Assembly (NCBI GenBank): GCA_002748455.1
Contig: PDSL01000021.1
Span: 1 to 57,423 of the forward strand
DNA from: Ilumatobacter coccineus
GTDB lineage: Bacteria > Actinomycetota > Acidimicrobiia > Acidimicrobiales > Ilumatobacteraceae
Reading direction: 5' to 3'
DNA length: 57,423 nt
Part shown: positions 1-8,582 of the stretch, one piece after another
Numbering within the stretch: position 1 is the stretch's first letter
Layout of the letters: each line of letters begins with the position of its first letter
The notes under the pieces: generated by a model
Seen by the model: the letters and a program-made list of their open reading frames with translations, nothing else
The model's database searches: none
Told to the model about the DNA's origin: nothing
Made by a program: the position numbers and the translations under genes

Positions 1-453
<453 letters not shown>

Positions 454-489
454 CTAGGTAAGAAGCAGGAGGTCGGCGCGCGTCGTCAC
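454..489 (-). CDS. leuL: leucine leader peptide (MTTRADLLLLT)
   Basis: This 11-codon ORF starts with GTG and has four consecutive leucine codons (CTC CTG CTT CTT) before ACC TAG. It is too short for the ORF track. Position (about 110 nt before leuA), composition, and the two following hairpins fit a ribosome-mediated attenuator: stalling at Leu codons when charged tRNA-Leu is scarce should favour readthrough into leuA. A -10-like hexamer ends 8 nt before the GTG and no Shine-Dalgarno is visible, so translation is probably leaderless. Leucine leader peptides of this type are known upstream of leuA in Actinobacteria. Confidence 0.8.
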   Translation of the reverse strand: MTTRADLLLLT

Positions 490-497
490 AAGTGATG

Positions 498-526
498 AAG
501 TTAGCCGAACATGACGCTGTGAACAA
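498..526 (-). promoter_or_regulatory. leuL-leuA promoter
   Basis: Minus strand TTGTTC, 17-nt spacer, TAACTT. The hexamer ends 8 nt before the GTG of the leader peptide, so the predicted transcription start is about the first base of that codon. Confidence 0.55.
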
Positions 527-590
527 CTACCACGTCCGCCCGATGATGGGGTGACTTGGCGGGAATCCCAGGCCATCGGCATCTGGCCGC

Positions 591-596
591 TACCCT
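591..596 (+). promoter_or_regulatory. -10-like element of the helicase gene
   Basis: TACCCT lies exactly 9 nt before the ATG at 606, with no Shine-Dalgarno between, matching the leaderless layout seen before several other genes in this window. Confidence 0.45.
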
Positions 597-605
597 GGAC
601 CCATC

Positions 606-1822
606 ATGAATACACCCAAGGGGCGGCCGTCGGGCCGCCAGCGAGGGGATCGACGCGGCCGTCGCCGCGGGTCCTCATCTTCTTCGTCCGCTCGACGTCG
701 TTCGTCTCGTCCCCGTCGCAATGACGGTCCAGCTCGTAGCGGCAAACTGACCACCACCAACGCCCTTCCCCCGGTCGAAGCCCCCACCGGGTTTGCTGAT
801 CTCGGCGTGCCCGAACGCATCGATGTCGGGCTGGCGGCGTGTGGGTTTGCCAAGCCGTTCGCCATCCAGAACGAAGCCATCCCGGTGGTGATGGAGGGTC
901 GCGATGTGTGTGGCCGAGCCAAGACCGGGTCAGGCAAAACCCTGGCATTCGGAGTCCCGATGCTGGCTCGTATCACCGACCGGGCCGAATCTCGCCAGCC
1001 CTTAGGGCTGGTCTTGGTGCCCACCCGTGAGCTTGCTGTCCAGGTTGCTGAGGTGTTGGAGCCGATCGCTGCTGCCGCCGAGATGAGGGTGCTCGCGGTG
1101 TATGGCGGAGCCAGCCGCCACACCCAGATCGATGCTCTCGATGCTGGCGTGGAGCTGGTGGTGGCGACCCCCTTGCGACTGATCGACTTGATCAAGTCGA
1201 ATGAGGTTGACCTGGCCAGCACCCAGATCGTGTGCCTTGATGAGGCTGACCGGATGGCTGACGATGGGTTCACCCCCCAGGTGGAGTGGATCCTGCGCCA
1301 TTGCACCGGACGGTCTCAGACCATGCTGTTTTCGGCCACCCTGGATGGTGATGTTGGCCATCTGATCCGGCACTATCTGACCGATCCAGTCGAGGTAGCG
1401 ATCGCCGAGGCCAATGACACGGTCGGCACCATGCACCACCTCTTCTTGGCGGTCCACCATATGGACAAAGACAAGGTGGTGGGAGCGATCGGTCAGGGGA
1501 TTCCCAAGCTGGTCGTGTTCTGCCAGACCAAGCGACTGTGTGATCGGGTGGCCCGCAACCTGAAAGATCTCGGAGCATCAGCCACTACGACCCGCCCAAG
1601 GATGTCAAGGACTATCTCCACCGTTCGGGTCGCACAGCACGCGCCGGTCGCGATGGCTGGGCGGTCACCCTGGTCGAATACAACCAGCACACCCAGATGA
1701 GGGTGCTCCAGCGAGGGATGAGACTGCCCTCAACCTCGCCGATCGAGGTCTTCTCCAACAACCCAAACCTGAGGGATCTGCCGGCGTTCCACGCCGATAT
1801 CGCCACCGATGCCCCCGAATAG
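606..1822 (+). pseudogene. DEAD-box RNA helicase with an internal out-of-frame deletion
   Basis: The open frame from 606 codes for a basic N-terminal tail and an intact helicase core 1: motif I AKTGSGKT, Ia PTRELA, motif II DEAD, motif III SATL. Near base 1580 the frame leaves the family pattern and runs to a stop at 1700. From about 1583 another frame continues with YDPPKDVKDYLHRSGRTARAG, the motif VI region, and runs to TAG at 1822. The part of core 2 that normally lies between (motifs IV and V, about 60 residues) is missing. This is a deletion of roughly 180 nt that also shifts frame, so the product should lack ATP-dependent unwinding. An assembly error is possible. The gene converges on leuD, 9 nt away. 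Confidence 0.8.
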
Positions 1823-1831
1823 GAGGAGGGC

Positions 1832-2422
1832 TCAGGTCGCTTGGAGCCAGGCGGGACGAGAGCGTTCGTAGGCGTCGATCTCGTCAGCGTGACGCAGGGT
1901 CAAGGCGATGTCGTCGAGACCCTCGATAAAGCGATGCTGGGTTGGTCGGTCGAGGGGGAACGATGCCTCGAGATCGATCGCTGGCACCGCCACGGTGAGG
2001 TGCTCGATATCGACGGTGATCTCGGTGGTGGGATCACCCTCGATGGCATCCCAGATCTTTTCCACCAGATCTTCGTCCAGGATCACCGGGACCAGCCCGT
2101 TCTTGGTGCAGTTATTGCGGAAGATATCCGAGAACGAGGGGGCGATCACGGCATCGAATCCGCCTTGTTGGATGGCCCACACCGCATGCTCGCGCGACGA
2201 GCCAACCCCAAAGGCTGGGCCAGCGACCAGGACCGATGCCCCGTCGTAGCGGCGTTGGTTGAGTACAAATTCGGGGTCATCGCGCCAGGTTGAGAACAGG
2301 CCCTGTTCAAACCCGGTTCGTTCTACTCGCTTGAGCCATTCGGCGGGGATGATCTGGTCGGTGTCGACGTCGGAACGCCGCAAGGGCACGCCGGTTCCGG
2401 TGACGATGCGTACAGCTTTCAT
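1832..2422 (-). CDS. leuD: 3-isopropylmalate dehydratase small subunit
   Basis: LeuD is the swivel-domain subunit that pairs with LeuC to isomerise 2-isopropylmalate to 3-isopropylmalate; the same enzyme acts on citramalate in the citramalate route to isoleucine. The 196-residue product has the expected length and family signatures: DVDTDQIIPAEWLK near the N-terminus, GPAFGVGSSREHAVWA near residues 68-83, and FRNNCTKNGL after it. The ATG at 2422 lies 31 nt after the leuC stop, so leuC and leuD are one operon. Confidence 0.96.
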   Translation of the reverse strand: MKAVRIVTGTGVPLRRSDVDTDQIIPAEWLKRVERTGFEQGLFSTWRDDPEFVLNQRRYDGASVLVAGPAFGVGSSREHAVWAIQQGGFDAVIAPSFSDIFRNNCTKNGLVPVILDEDLVEKIWDAIEGDPTTEITVDIEHLTVAVPAIDLEASFPLDRPTQHRFIEGLDDIALTLRHADEIDAYERSRPAWLQAT

Positions 2423-2453
2423 GATGCGATCTCCAGTGTCATCGATTGCTCAC

Positions 2454-3872
2454 TCAGTCGAGGTCGGTGGGTGACGCGAACGTGCCGACTACCGCGGTGG
2501 CGGCAGCGATAGCGGGGGACACCAGATGGGTGCGGCCCCCTCGGCCCTGGCGACCCTCGAAGTTGCGGTTGCTGGTGGAGGCCGAGCGTTCGCCGACAGC
2601 GAGCTTGTCGGGATTCATCGCCAAACACATCGAGCAGCCCGGCTCGCGCCAGTCAGCCCCAGCAGCGGTGAAGATGTGGTGCAGTCCTTCGTCCTCGGCT
2701 TGGGCCTTCACCCGATGGGAGCCGGGGACGACCATCACCCGAGGCACGGTGACCCTGCGGCCCTTCATGACCGCGGCAGCGGCTCGGAGGTCCTCGATCC
2801 GGCTATTGGTGCACGAGCCGATAAAGACGGTGTCGACCGGGATCTCCTTGATCGGGGTGCCAGCATCGAGGCCGAGATAGGCGAGGGCTCGTTCGGCAGC
2901 CTCTCGCGCTGCTGGGTCAGTGAAGTCGTCGGGCGAGGGAATGGCTGCATCGATCGAGGTCACCTGGCCAGGATTGGTGCCCCAGGTGACCATGGGAGTG
3001 ATCTCGGCAGCATCGATCACGACCTCGGTATCCCACACGGCTCCCTCATCGGTGTGGAGGCTGGCCCAATCGGCGACCGCGGCATCCCAAGCTTCCCCGG
3101 TGGGGGCGTGATCGCGGCCGGCGAGATAATTGAAGGTGGTCTCATCAGGGGCGATGATTCCCGCTCGGGCTCCGGCCTCGATCGACATATTGCACACCGT
3201 CATCCGGCCCTCCATCGAGAGGTCGCGAATCGCTTGGCCCCGGTATTCGATGACGTGGCCGATCCCGCCGCCAGTCCCGATCCGGCCAATGATGGCCAAC
3301 ACGATGTCTTTGGCGGTCACGCCCGCCTTGACCTGGCCGTCGACGGTGACCGACATCCACTTGGGTCGAGCTTGGGGGAGGGTTTGGGTGGCCAGGACGT
3401 GTTCTACCTCGCTGGTCCCGATCCCGAAGGCCAGGGCACCGAAGGCCCCGTGGGTGGCGGTATGGCTATCGCCGCACACCACGGTCATGCCGGGCAGGGT
3501 GCGGCCCTGTTCGGGAGCGATCACGTGGACGATGCCCTGGTTGGGGTCGCCCATCGGATAGCTGGTCACCCCAAACTCGGCAGCGTTGGCCCTCAAGGTG
3601 TTGACCTGGGTGGCTGAAATCGGGTCAGCGATCGGCTGGTCGATGTCGGCGGTGGGCACATTGTGATCTTCGGTGGCCACGGTCAGGTCGGGGCGTCGCA
3701 CTGGACGATTGTTGAGGCGAAGGCCATCGAAGGCCTGGGGGCTGGTCACTTCATGGATCAGGTGGAGATCGATATAGAGCAGGTCAGGCTCGCCGGGAGC
3801 GGAGTGGACCAGGTGACGCTCCCAGAGTTTTTGGGGCAGGGTTTTGGGGCTGGAATTCTCAGGTGATGGCAC
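2454..3872 (-). CDS. leuC: 3-isopropylmalate dehydratase large subunit
   Basis: LeuC carries the 4Fe-4S cluster of isopropylmalate isomerase. Visible signatures are the aconitase-family segments [29 protein letters not shown] and [12 protein letters not shown], which supply the cluster cysteines. The open frame extends to a GTG at 3884, but that codon lies inside the palindrome TCTCA-N5-TGAGA that looks like the regulator's operator, so I prefer the in-frame GTG at 3872 ([17 protein letters not shown]). It is divergent from the IclR-type regulator and co-transcribed with leuD. Function is certain; the start is moderately certain. Confidence 0.95.
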   Translation of the reverse strand: MPSPENSSPKTLPQKLWERHLVHSAPGEPDLLYIDLHLIHEVTSPQAFDGLRLNNRPVRRPDLTVATEDHNVPTADIDQPIADPISATQVNTLRANAAEFGVTSYPMGDPNQGIVHVIAPEQGRTLPGMTVVCGDSHTATHGAFGALAFGIGTSEVEHVLATQTLPQARPKWMSVTVDGQVKAGVTAKDIVLAIIGRIGTGGGIGHVIEYRGQAIRDLSMEGRMTVCNMSIEAGARAGIIAPDETTFNYLAGRDHAPTGEAWDAAVADWASLHTDEGAVWDTEVVIDAAEITPMVTWGTNPGQVTSIDAAIPSPDDFTDPAAREAAERALAYLGLDAGTPIKEIPVDTVFIGSCTNSRIEDLRAAAAVMKGRRVTVPRVMVVPGSHRVKAQAEDEGLHHIFTAAGADWREPGCSMCLAMNPDKLAVGERSASTSNRNFEGRQGRGGRTHLVSPAIAAATAVVGTFASPTDLD

Positions 3873-3899
3873 TTGCTGTCTCACTTTATGAGATATAGT
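3873..3899 (+). promoter_or_regulatory. promoter of the IclR-type regulator
   Basis: TTGCTG (3873-3878) and TATAGT (3894-3899) are separated by a slightly short 15-nt spacer. TATAGT ends 9 nt before the ATG at 3909, again leaderless. The palindromic operator fills the spacer, so bound regulator would block its own promoter. Confidence 0.5.
3879..3893. promoter_or_regulatory. candidate operator for the divergent leuC / ndgR-like pair
   Basis: Perfect inverted repeat TCTCA-CTTTA-TGAGA in the 36-bp gap between divergent leuC and the IclR-family gene. It sits between the -35 and -10 of the regulator gene and at the probable transcription start of leuC, the right place to control both. IclR-type regulators of leuCD (LtbR, NdgR) are known in other Actinobacteria. 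That this protein binds this site is inference. Confidence 0.6.
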
Positions 3900-3908
3900 T
3901 CTTACTCT

Positions 3909-4553
3909 ATGGACATCATAACCGGTGTGGGTGTTCTCGACAAAAGTGCCCTCGTCGTCGGAGCGATCGCGTCGGGTCCACGCTCACTCAGCGAACTGCA
4001 GGAAGCAACCGGGCTGCCTCGAGCAACCGCTCATCGCCTGGCGGTTGCCCTCGAAGCTCACGGGGTGTTACGGCGTTCATCCGATGGTCGATTCGATCTC
4101 GGAATGGTCCTGTCAGCTCTGGGACATATCGCTGATCGGCGGTTCTCCCTCGTCGAAGCGGCTCGACCGGTGGCCGAATCGCTGAGGGACTTCACCGGCG
4201 AGAGCATCCAGCTCTTCGTGCGCGACGATGACGGTCGACGCTGCATCATCTCGCTGCCCTCACCTCACGCCTTGAGATGGATCGTTCCCGAAGGGGCAGT
4301 CTTCCCTCTGGAGGTTGGATCGGCGGGTCGCGTCTTGGTTGGTGAGGTTGGCCAACTGGGCTGGGTTGCCAGTGTCGAAGAGCGCGAACCCGGTGTGGCT
4401 TCGGTCAGCGCTCCGGTGCGGGCCGCCGATGGCGCCATCATCGCGGCCCTCAGCGTGTCGGGGCCCGTCGAGCGGATGACCCGCCATCCCGGGGCCGAGT
4501 TTGGTGCCTCGGTCGTGGTGGCTGCTGACGAGATCGCTGAAACGGTGGCTTAG
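3909..4553 (+). CDS. ndgR: IclR-family transcriptional regulator (NdgR/LtbR-like)
   Basis: The 214-residue product has an N-terminal winged helix-turn-helix ([20 protein letters not shown]) followed by an IclR effector-binding domain that is about the usual length for the short NdgR/LtbR branch. IclR members divergent from leuCD in Actinobacteria control leucine and related amino-acid genes, and here the gene is divergent from leuCD with a shared palindrome between them. I placed the start at the ATG at 3909, not the upstream ATG at 3873, because a -10 hexamer ends 9 nt before it. The 3' end overlaps the convergent serine hydrolase gene by 4 nt. The symbol is by position and family, not direct proof. 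Confidence 0.8.
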   Translation: MDIITGVGVLDKSALVVGAIASGPRSLSELQEATGLPRATAHRLAVALEAHGVLRRSSDGRFDLGMVLSALGHIADRRFSLVEAARPVAESLRDFTGESIQLFVRDDDGRRCIISLPSPHALRWIVPEGAVFPLEVGSAGRVLVGEVGQLGWVASVEEREPGVASVSAPVRAADGAIIAALSVSGPVERMTRHPGAEFGASVVVAADEIAETVA

Positions 4554-5905
4554 TCGAGCTTGGCCAGGTCGGCAACCAGTGCGGCGACGCGGTTGTCGTC
4601 AGCTTCCGGGGTGAACCCCAATCGAACGACCACAAGATCAGCCGACGGCACCACATAGAGATATTGGCCATCGTGACCGGCGGCCCAATAGGTGTCAGCG
4701 GGCAATGCCGGATCGACCAGGGACCCATCGGGGCGTTGATTGACCCACCATCCGGCGGCATAGCCATCCTCTTGGCCGTCTTCGGTAGGGATCACTGTGG
4801 TTGAGATCGACATCCAGTCATCGGGAAGAAGCTGGCGGCCATTCCATTCACCATTGTCGAGGACGAACTGGCCGATCGTCGCCCAGTCGCGTGGCGTTGC
4901 CCACATATATGAGCTACACACCGGGTTGCCAGCGCCGTCAGGTTCGAGAACGGCACTCGACAAACCGAGGGGCTCGAAGATGGTTCGATAGGGGAGACTG
5001 GCATCTCCACCGACCCGTTCGATCAAGATCGAGCACAAGAGATTGGTCGACCCGCTCGAATACTGCTGGTAGGAGCCAACCGCATAGGCCAACGGCTGAT
5101 CGGTGACAAAGGCGGCCATATCGGACTTGAGATAGAGCATGGCTGTGATCGGGGTGCCGAGATCATAGGTTTCGTCCCAGGCCAGCCCACTTGTCATCCT
5201 CATCAGATGATCGATCGTGATCGTCGCCCGTTCGCCCCGTTTGTCGGGCCAGATGGGATCGTCAGTGCTGATCAGGCCTTCGTTGACCAAGCGCCCGGTG
5301 ATGAGGTTGGCCACGCTCTTGGCCATCGACCACCCGAGCTGGGGTGTGTCGATACTGAACCCGTCGGCGTAGCGTTCGGCCACGATCTCGCCATCGGAGA
5401 CCACCACGATGGCCCGGGTGCCCAGGGCATCGCGTTCCTCGGCGGAGAGATCGTCACCGAATGCCCGGCCGATGAGGCCGGCCAGTTCATCGGGTGGGGT
5501 CACCAACGCGAGATCAGCGAATGGATTGGTCGATCCATCGACCGGATAGGGCGGTGGCAGATCGGGGCGTTCGCGGGACACCGTGCAGCCATAGCCGGGA
5601 GTGAACCAGGCGGTCTGTCCAGCGAGAAGTCCTCGAATGGTTGCTCGGGTGCTGTCGGCATCGGACGAGGTGCGCAGATGACCGACCAAGGGATTAGGCG
5701 GGAGGTCGACCTCAGGGTGGTCACGTCCAGCGATCTGGGTGACCGCACAGGCATTGTGGGCGGCGTAACCGGTGCCGGTCAGCAAGAGGGGGCGTTCATA
5801 CCAATAGACCCCAACGATGATGATCACCAGGGTGGCGACAATGGCAGCGGCGATCATGGCGGTCCGGCGAGTGATGTGCGTCACACCTGCGACCTTAGCG
5901 ACCAT
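4550..5905 (-). CDS. membrane-anchored serine hydrolase, beta-lactamase / PBP-like family
   Basis: The 451-residue product has one N-terminal hydrophobic segment (about residues 16-34), probably an uncleaved anchor, then a domain of the class C beta-lactamase superfamily. The nucleophile motif SxxK is SMAK (Ser193, Lys196), a Tyr motif is YSSGSTNLL (Tyr282), and the third motif is HDG in AAGHDGQYLYVV, the HxG form seen in esterases and peptidases. Substrate cannot be told; a secreted esterase or D-amino-acid peptidase is as likely as a beta-lactamase. A GTG start at 5884 is possible. The gene follows greA by 19 nt on the same strand and may be co-transcribed with it. Confidence 0.85.
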   Translation of the reverse strand: MVAKVAGVTHITRRTAMIAAAIVATLVIIIVGVYWYERPLLLTGTGYAAHNACAVTQIAGRDHPEVDLPPNPLVGHLRTSSDADSTRATIRGLLAGQTAWFTPGYGCTVSRERPDLPPPYPVDGSTNPFADLALVTPPDELAGLIGRAFGDDLSAEERDALGTRAIVVVSDGEIVAERYADGFSIDTPQLGWSMAKSVANLITGRLVNEGLISTDDPIWPDKRGERATITIDHLMRMTSGLAWDETYDLGTPITAMLYLKSDMAAFVTDQPLAYAVGSYQQYSSGSTNLLCSILIERVGGDASLPYRTIFEPLGLSSAVLEPDGAGNPVCSSYMWATPRDWATIGQFVLDNGEWNGRQLLPDDWMSISTTVIPTEDGQEDGYAAGWWVNQRPDGSLVDPALPADTYWAAGHDGQYLYVVPSADLVVVRLGFTPEADDNRVAALVADLAKLD

Positions 5906-5924
5906 GATCAGCCGCCGGGTATCG

Positions 5925-6374
5925 CTAGAGGGTGTCGACAGCGATCACCGTGATGGTGAGGGTGCCATTGGGGGCGTCATAGGACACGGTGTCACCAGCG
6001 CTGGCACCGATGAGGGCGGCGCCAAGCGGGCTGGCCGGACTGATCACGTCGGCGCCCTCGACACTCTCTTCAAGATGGCCAACCACATATCGTTCGGCCA
6101 TGTCGGGGCTATCGCCCTCGTAGAGCACGGTGAACACCTGTTGGGTGTCAACGATCTCGGCGTGCTCAAGGATGTGTTCGAGCTGGCGGATACGGCCTTC
6201 CATGTGGCCCTGCTCGTCCTTGGCAGCGTGGTAGCCAGCGTTTTCGCGCAGGTCGCCCTCTTCGCGAGCTCGCTCGATTTTTTCGGCGACTTCGATCCGG
6301 CCGCGGGTGGTGAGATCGTGGAACTCGGCCCTCAGGCGCTCATAGGCCACTCGTGACATCGGTTGGGCTGACAT
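5925..6374 (-). CDS. greA: transcription elongation factor GreA
   Basis: GreA rescues backtracked RNA polymerase by stimulating transcript cleavage. The 149-residue protein has the N-terminal coiled-coil with the acidic tip region EGDLRENAGYHAAKDEQ at about residues 39-55 and a C-terminal FKBP-like domain with SPLGAALIG. Length is normal for the family. The ATG at 6374 is supported by a -10-like TACACT ending 9 nt upstream. It is divergent from leuB. Confidence 0.95.
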   Translation of the reverse strand: MSAQPMSRVAYERLRAEFHDLTTRGRIEVAEKIERAREEGDLRENAGYHAAKDEQGHMEGRIRQLEHILEHAEIVDTQQVFTVLYEGDSPDMAERYVVGHLEESVEGADVISPASPLGAALIGASAGDTVSYDAPNGTLTITVIAVDTL

Positions 6375-6383
6375 AGCTCACGC

Positions 6384-6389
6384 AGTGTA
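6384..6389 (-). promoter_or_regulatory. -10 element of greA
   Basis: TACACT on the minus strand, exactly 9 nt before the greA ATG; no Shine-Dalgarno, so leaderless translation is likely. Confidence 0.5.
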
Positions 6390-6450
6390 CGCGGTGATTC
6401 GGGGACTCAGGCAGGGGGATCAAAGTGACGCGAGTGGCGAGGTTTTCGAA

Positions 6451-6456
6451 TAGATT
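6451..6456 (+). promoter_or_regulatory. -10 element of leuB-ilvE
   Basis: TAGATT ends exactly 9 nt before the leuB ATG. No convincing -35 and no Shine-Dalgarno are seen; leaderless pattern. Confidence 0.45.
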
Positions 6457-6465
6457 CAGGCGCCT

Positions 6466-7458
6466 ATGGCACATCGCATTGCAGTGATCGGCGGCGACGG
6501 CATCGGACCAGAAGTGACCGCGGAAGCGATCAAGGTCATCACCGCCGCTGGAGTAGAGATCGACACCACCGACTTTGACCTCGGAGGAGAGCGCTATCTG
6601 AAGGATGGTGAGGTTCTGAGCGACAGCACCCTCGATGAGCTCCGGCGCTATGACGCCATCTTGTTGGGAGCGGTGGGTTCACCGGGCGTCGCTCCCGGGG
6701 TGATCGAGCGTGGCCTCCTGCTCAAGATGCGATTCTCCCTTGATCTCTATGTCAACCAGCGGCCCTTCCGAGGTACCGCACCGGGAGGCACCGCGCCCCA
6801 CGACTTTGTGGTGATCCGCGAAAACACCGAAGGTCCCTATGTGGGTGAAGGAGGCGCATTGCGTAAGGGCACTCCGTATGAGGTCGCCACCCAGGGCAGT
6901 GTCAACACCCGCCATGGGGTGGAACGCTGTATCCGGTATGCCTTTGACTTGGCTTCTCAGCGCGAGCGCAAGCACGTCACCCTGGTGCACAAGACCAATG
7001 TGTTGACCTATTCGGGTGATCTTTGGGAGCGAGCCTTCAATGAGGTGGCTGCCGAATACCCCACGGTGACCACCGACTACAACCATGTCGATGCGGCCTG
7101 CATCTATTTCGTGAGTGATCCCCACCGCTATGACGTGGTCGTCACCGACAACCTCTTCGGCGACATCCTCACCGACCTTGGAGGAGCGGTGTCGGGAGGC
7201 ATCGGGCTGGCTTCATCGGCCAATCTCAATCCCGCTCGCACCGGGCCCTCCATGTTTGAGCCGGTTCACGGGTCGGCTCCCGATATCGCCGGTACCAATA
7301 CCGCCAACCCGACGGCAGCGATCTTGTCGGCAGCCCTCATGCTGGACTTCTTGGGTGAGCCCGATGCCGCGGCTCGCATTCGTTCGGCATGCGCGACCCC
7401 CGCTGAGGGGTCGACCACAGCGATAGGTGACACGATCGCTGCCCGCGTGAGAGACTAG
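6466..7458 (+). CDS. leuB: 3-isopropylmalate dehydrogenase
   Basis: LeuB oxidises and decarboxylates 3-isopropylmalate with NAD, and in the citramalate route also handles 3-methylmalate. The 330-residue product starts with the nucleotide-binding [13 protein letters not shown], has the substrate-binding Arg region and ENTEGPY, and the metal and cofactor segment [15 protein letters not shown], then [12 protein letters not shown]. It is typical of the short actinobacterial LeuB form. The ilvE ATG follows 4 nt after its stop, so the two form an operon. Confidence 0.96.
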   Translation: MAHRIAVIGGDGIGPEVTAEAIKVITAAGVEIDTTDFDLGGERYLKDGEVLSDSTLDELRRYDAILLGAVGSPGVAPGVIERGLLLKMRFSLDLYVNQRPFRGTAPGGTAPHDFVVIRENTEGPYVGEGGALRKGTPYEVATQGSVNTRHGVERCIRYAFDLASQRERKHVTLVHKTNVLTYSGDLWERAFNEVAAEYPTVTTDYNHVDAACIYFVSDPHRYDVVVTDNLFGDILTDLGGAVSGGIGLASSANLNPARTGPSMFEPVHGSAPDIAGTNTANPTAAILSAALMLDFLGEPDAAARIRSACATPAEGSTTAIGDTIAARVRD

Positions 7459-7462
7459 AACC

Positions 7463-8380
7463 ATGCCGATTACGCCCACACCCAAAATCTGGATGAATGG
7501 TCGCCTTGTCGACTGGGATGCTGCCCAGGTTCATGTCTTGACCCACACTCTGCACTATGGAACTGGGGTATTCGAGGGGATTCGGGCCTATGCCACCGCT
7601 GATGGGCCAGCCATTTTCCGTTTGACCGAGCACATCGAACGTCTTCACAACTCAGCTCAGATTCTGGGCATGGAGATCCCCTATTCGGTCGATGAACTGG
7701 TGGAGGCCACCAAGCAGACCGTCGCGTCGACCGGGCTGGATTCGTGTTACATCCGCCCGCTTGCCTATTGCGGCTATGGCGAGATGGGGCTCAACACCTT
7801 GTCCTGTCGGCTTGATGTGGCGATCGCTGCCTGGCCGTGGGGGGCGTACTTGGGTGATGATGCGGTCACCAAGGGCGTTCGGTTGAAGACCTCGTCGTGG
7901 ACCCGCCACGACCACAACATCATGCCGCCGGCGTCAAAGACGGTCGGCAATTATGTCAACTCGGCATTGGCCAAGATGGAGGCCCTACGGGCGGGGTATG
8001 ACGAGGCCTTGATGTTGGCGCCGTCGGGACTGGTCGCCGAATGCACCGGCGAGAACGTGTTCGTGTCTCGCCACAACAAGCTGATCACCCCACCCCAATC
8101 AGCCGGGGCATTGGAGGGCATCACCCAGAACACGGTGATGCGGATTGCCGCCGATCTTGGGATCGAGGTCGTGGTCGACAATCTTGCTCGAGCCGATGTC
8201 TATATCGCCGATGAGATGTTCGTGGTTGGCACAGCGGCCGAGGTTTCGGCAGTCAATTCGATCGATGATCGGACCATTCCGTGCCCTGGTGACAAGACGC
8301 TGGCGATTGCCACGACCTATGCCAAGGCAGTCCGGGGCGAGATCGACGCCTACCGGCAGTGGTGCGAACCCGTTCGCTAG
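7463..8380 (+). CDS. ilvE: branched-chain amino-acid aminotransferase
   Basis: A class IV (D-alanine aminotransferase fold) PLP enzyme that carries out the last step of leucine, isoleucine and valine synthesis. The 305-residue protein has HTLHYGTGVFEGIRAY near the N-terminus, the segment PPASKTVGNYVNSALAK with the expected PLP lysine, and SGLVAECTGENVF and GTAAEVSAVNSID further on, all typical of IlvE. It is translationally close to leuB (4 nt) and followed by a hairpin terminator, so leuB-ilvE is a two-gene unit. Confidence 0.94.
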   Translation: MPITPTPKIWMNGRLVDWDAAQVHVLTHTLHYGTGVFEGIRAYATADGPAIFRLTEHIERLHNSAQILGMEIPYSVDELVEATKQTVASTGLDSCYIRPLAYCGYGEMGLNTLSCRLDVAIAAWPWGAYLGDDAVTKGVRLKTSSWTRHDHNIMPPASKTVGNYVNSALAKMEALRAGYDEALMLAPSGLVAECTGENVFVSRHNKLITPPQSAGALEGITQNTVMRIAADLGIEVVVDNLARADVYIADEMFVVGTAAEVSAVNSIDDRTIPCPGDKTLAIATTYAKAVRGEIDAYRQWCEPVR

Positions 8381-8413
8381 ATCGAGAGTTGGCATCGCTG
8401 ATGTCACACCCCT

Positions 8414-8440
8414 GAGAACCAGGCACGTTGCCTGGCTCTC
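8414..8440 (+). terminator. terminator after leuB-ilvE
   Basis: Inverted repeat GAGAACCAGGCA / TGCCTGGCTCTC with a 3-nt loop and one mismatch, 34 nt after the ilvE stop. There is no T-run, as is common in high-GC bacteria. Confidence 0.6.
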
Positions 8441-8582
8441 GCAGCGGTATCCATCGTCGCGCTGTGTGCTCGTCAATGGCATCGAGGGCAGAGCATCTCA
8501 GGGCCGGACGAGCTGGCGATGCTGTGTGCTAATGTCGCACGAGTTCCACACGCCCCGGTGAGCGTTCGCGCCCGAGGGGCTC

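Noticed and set aside
2526-3617. 363-codon plus-strand ORF inside leuC
   Set aside because: Antisense shadow of leuC caused by codon bias; composition is Gly/His/Asp-rich without domain pattern.
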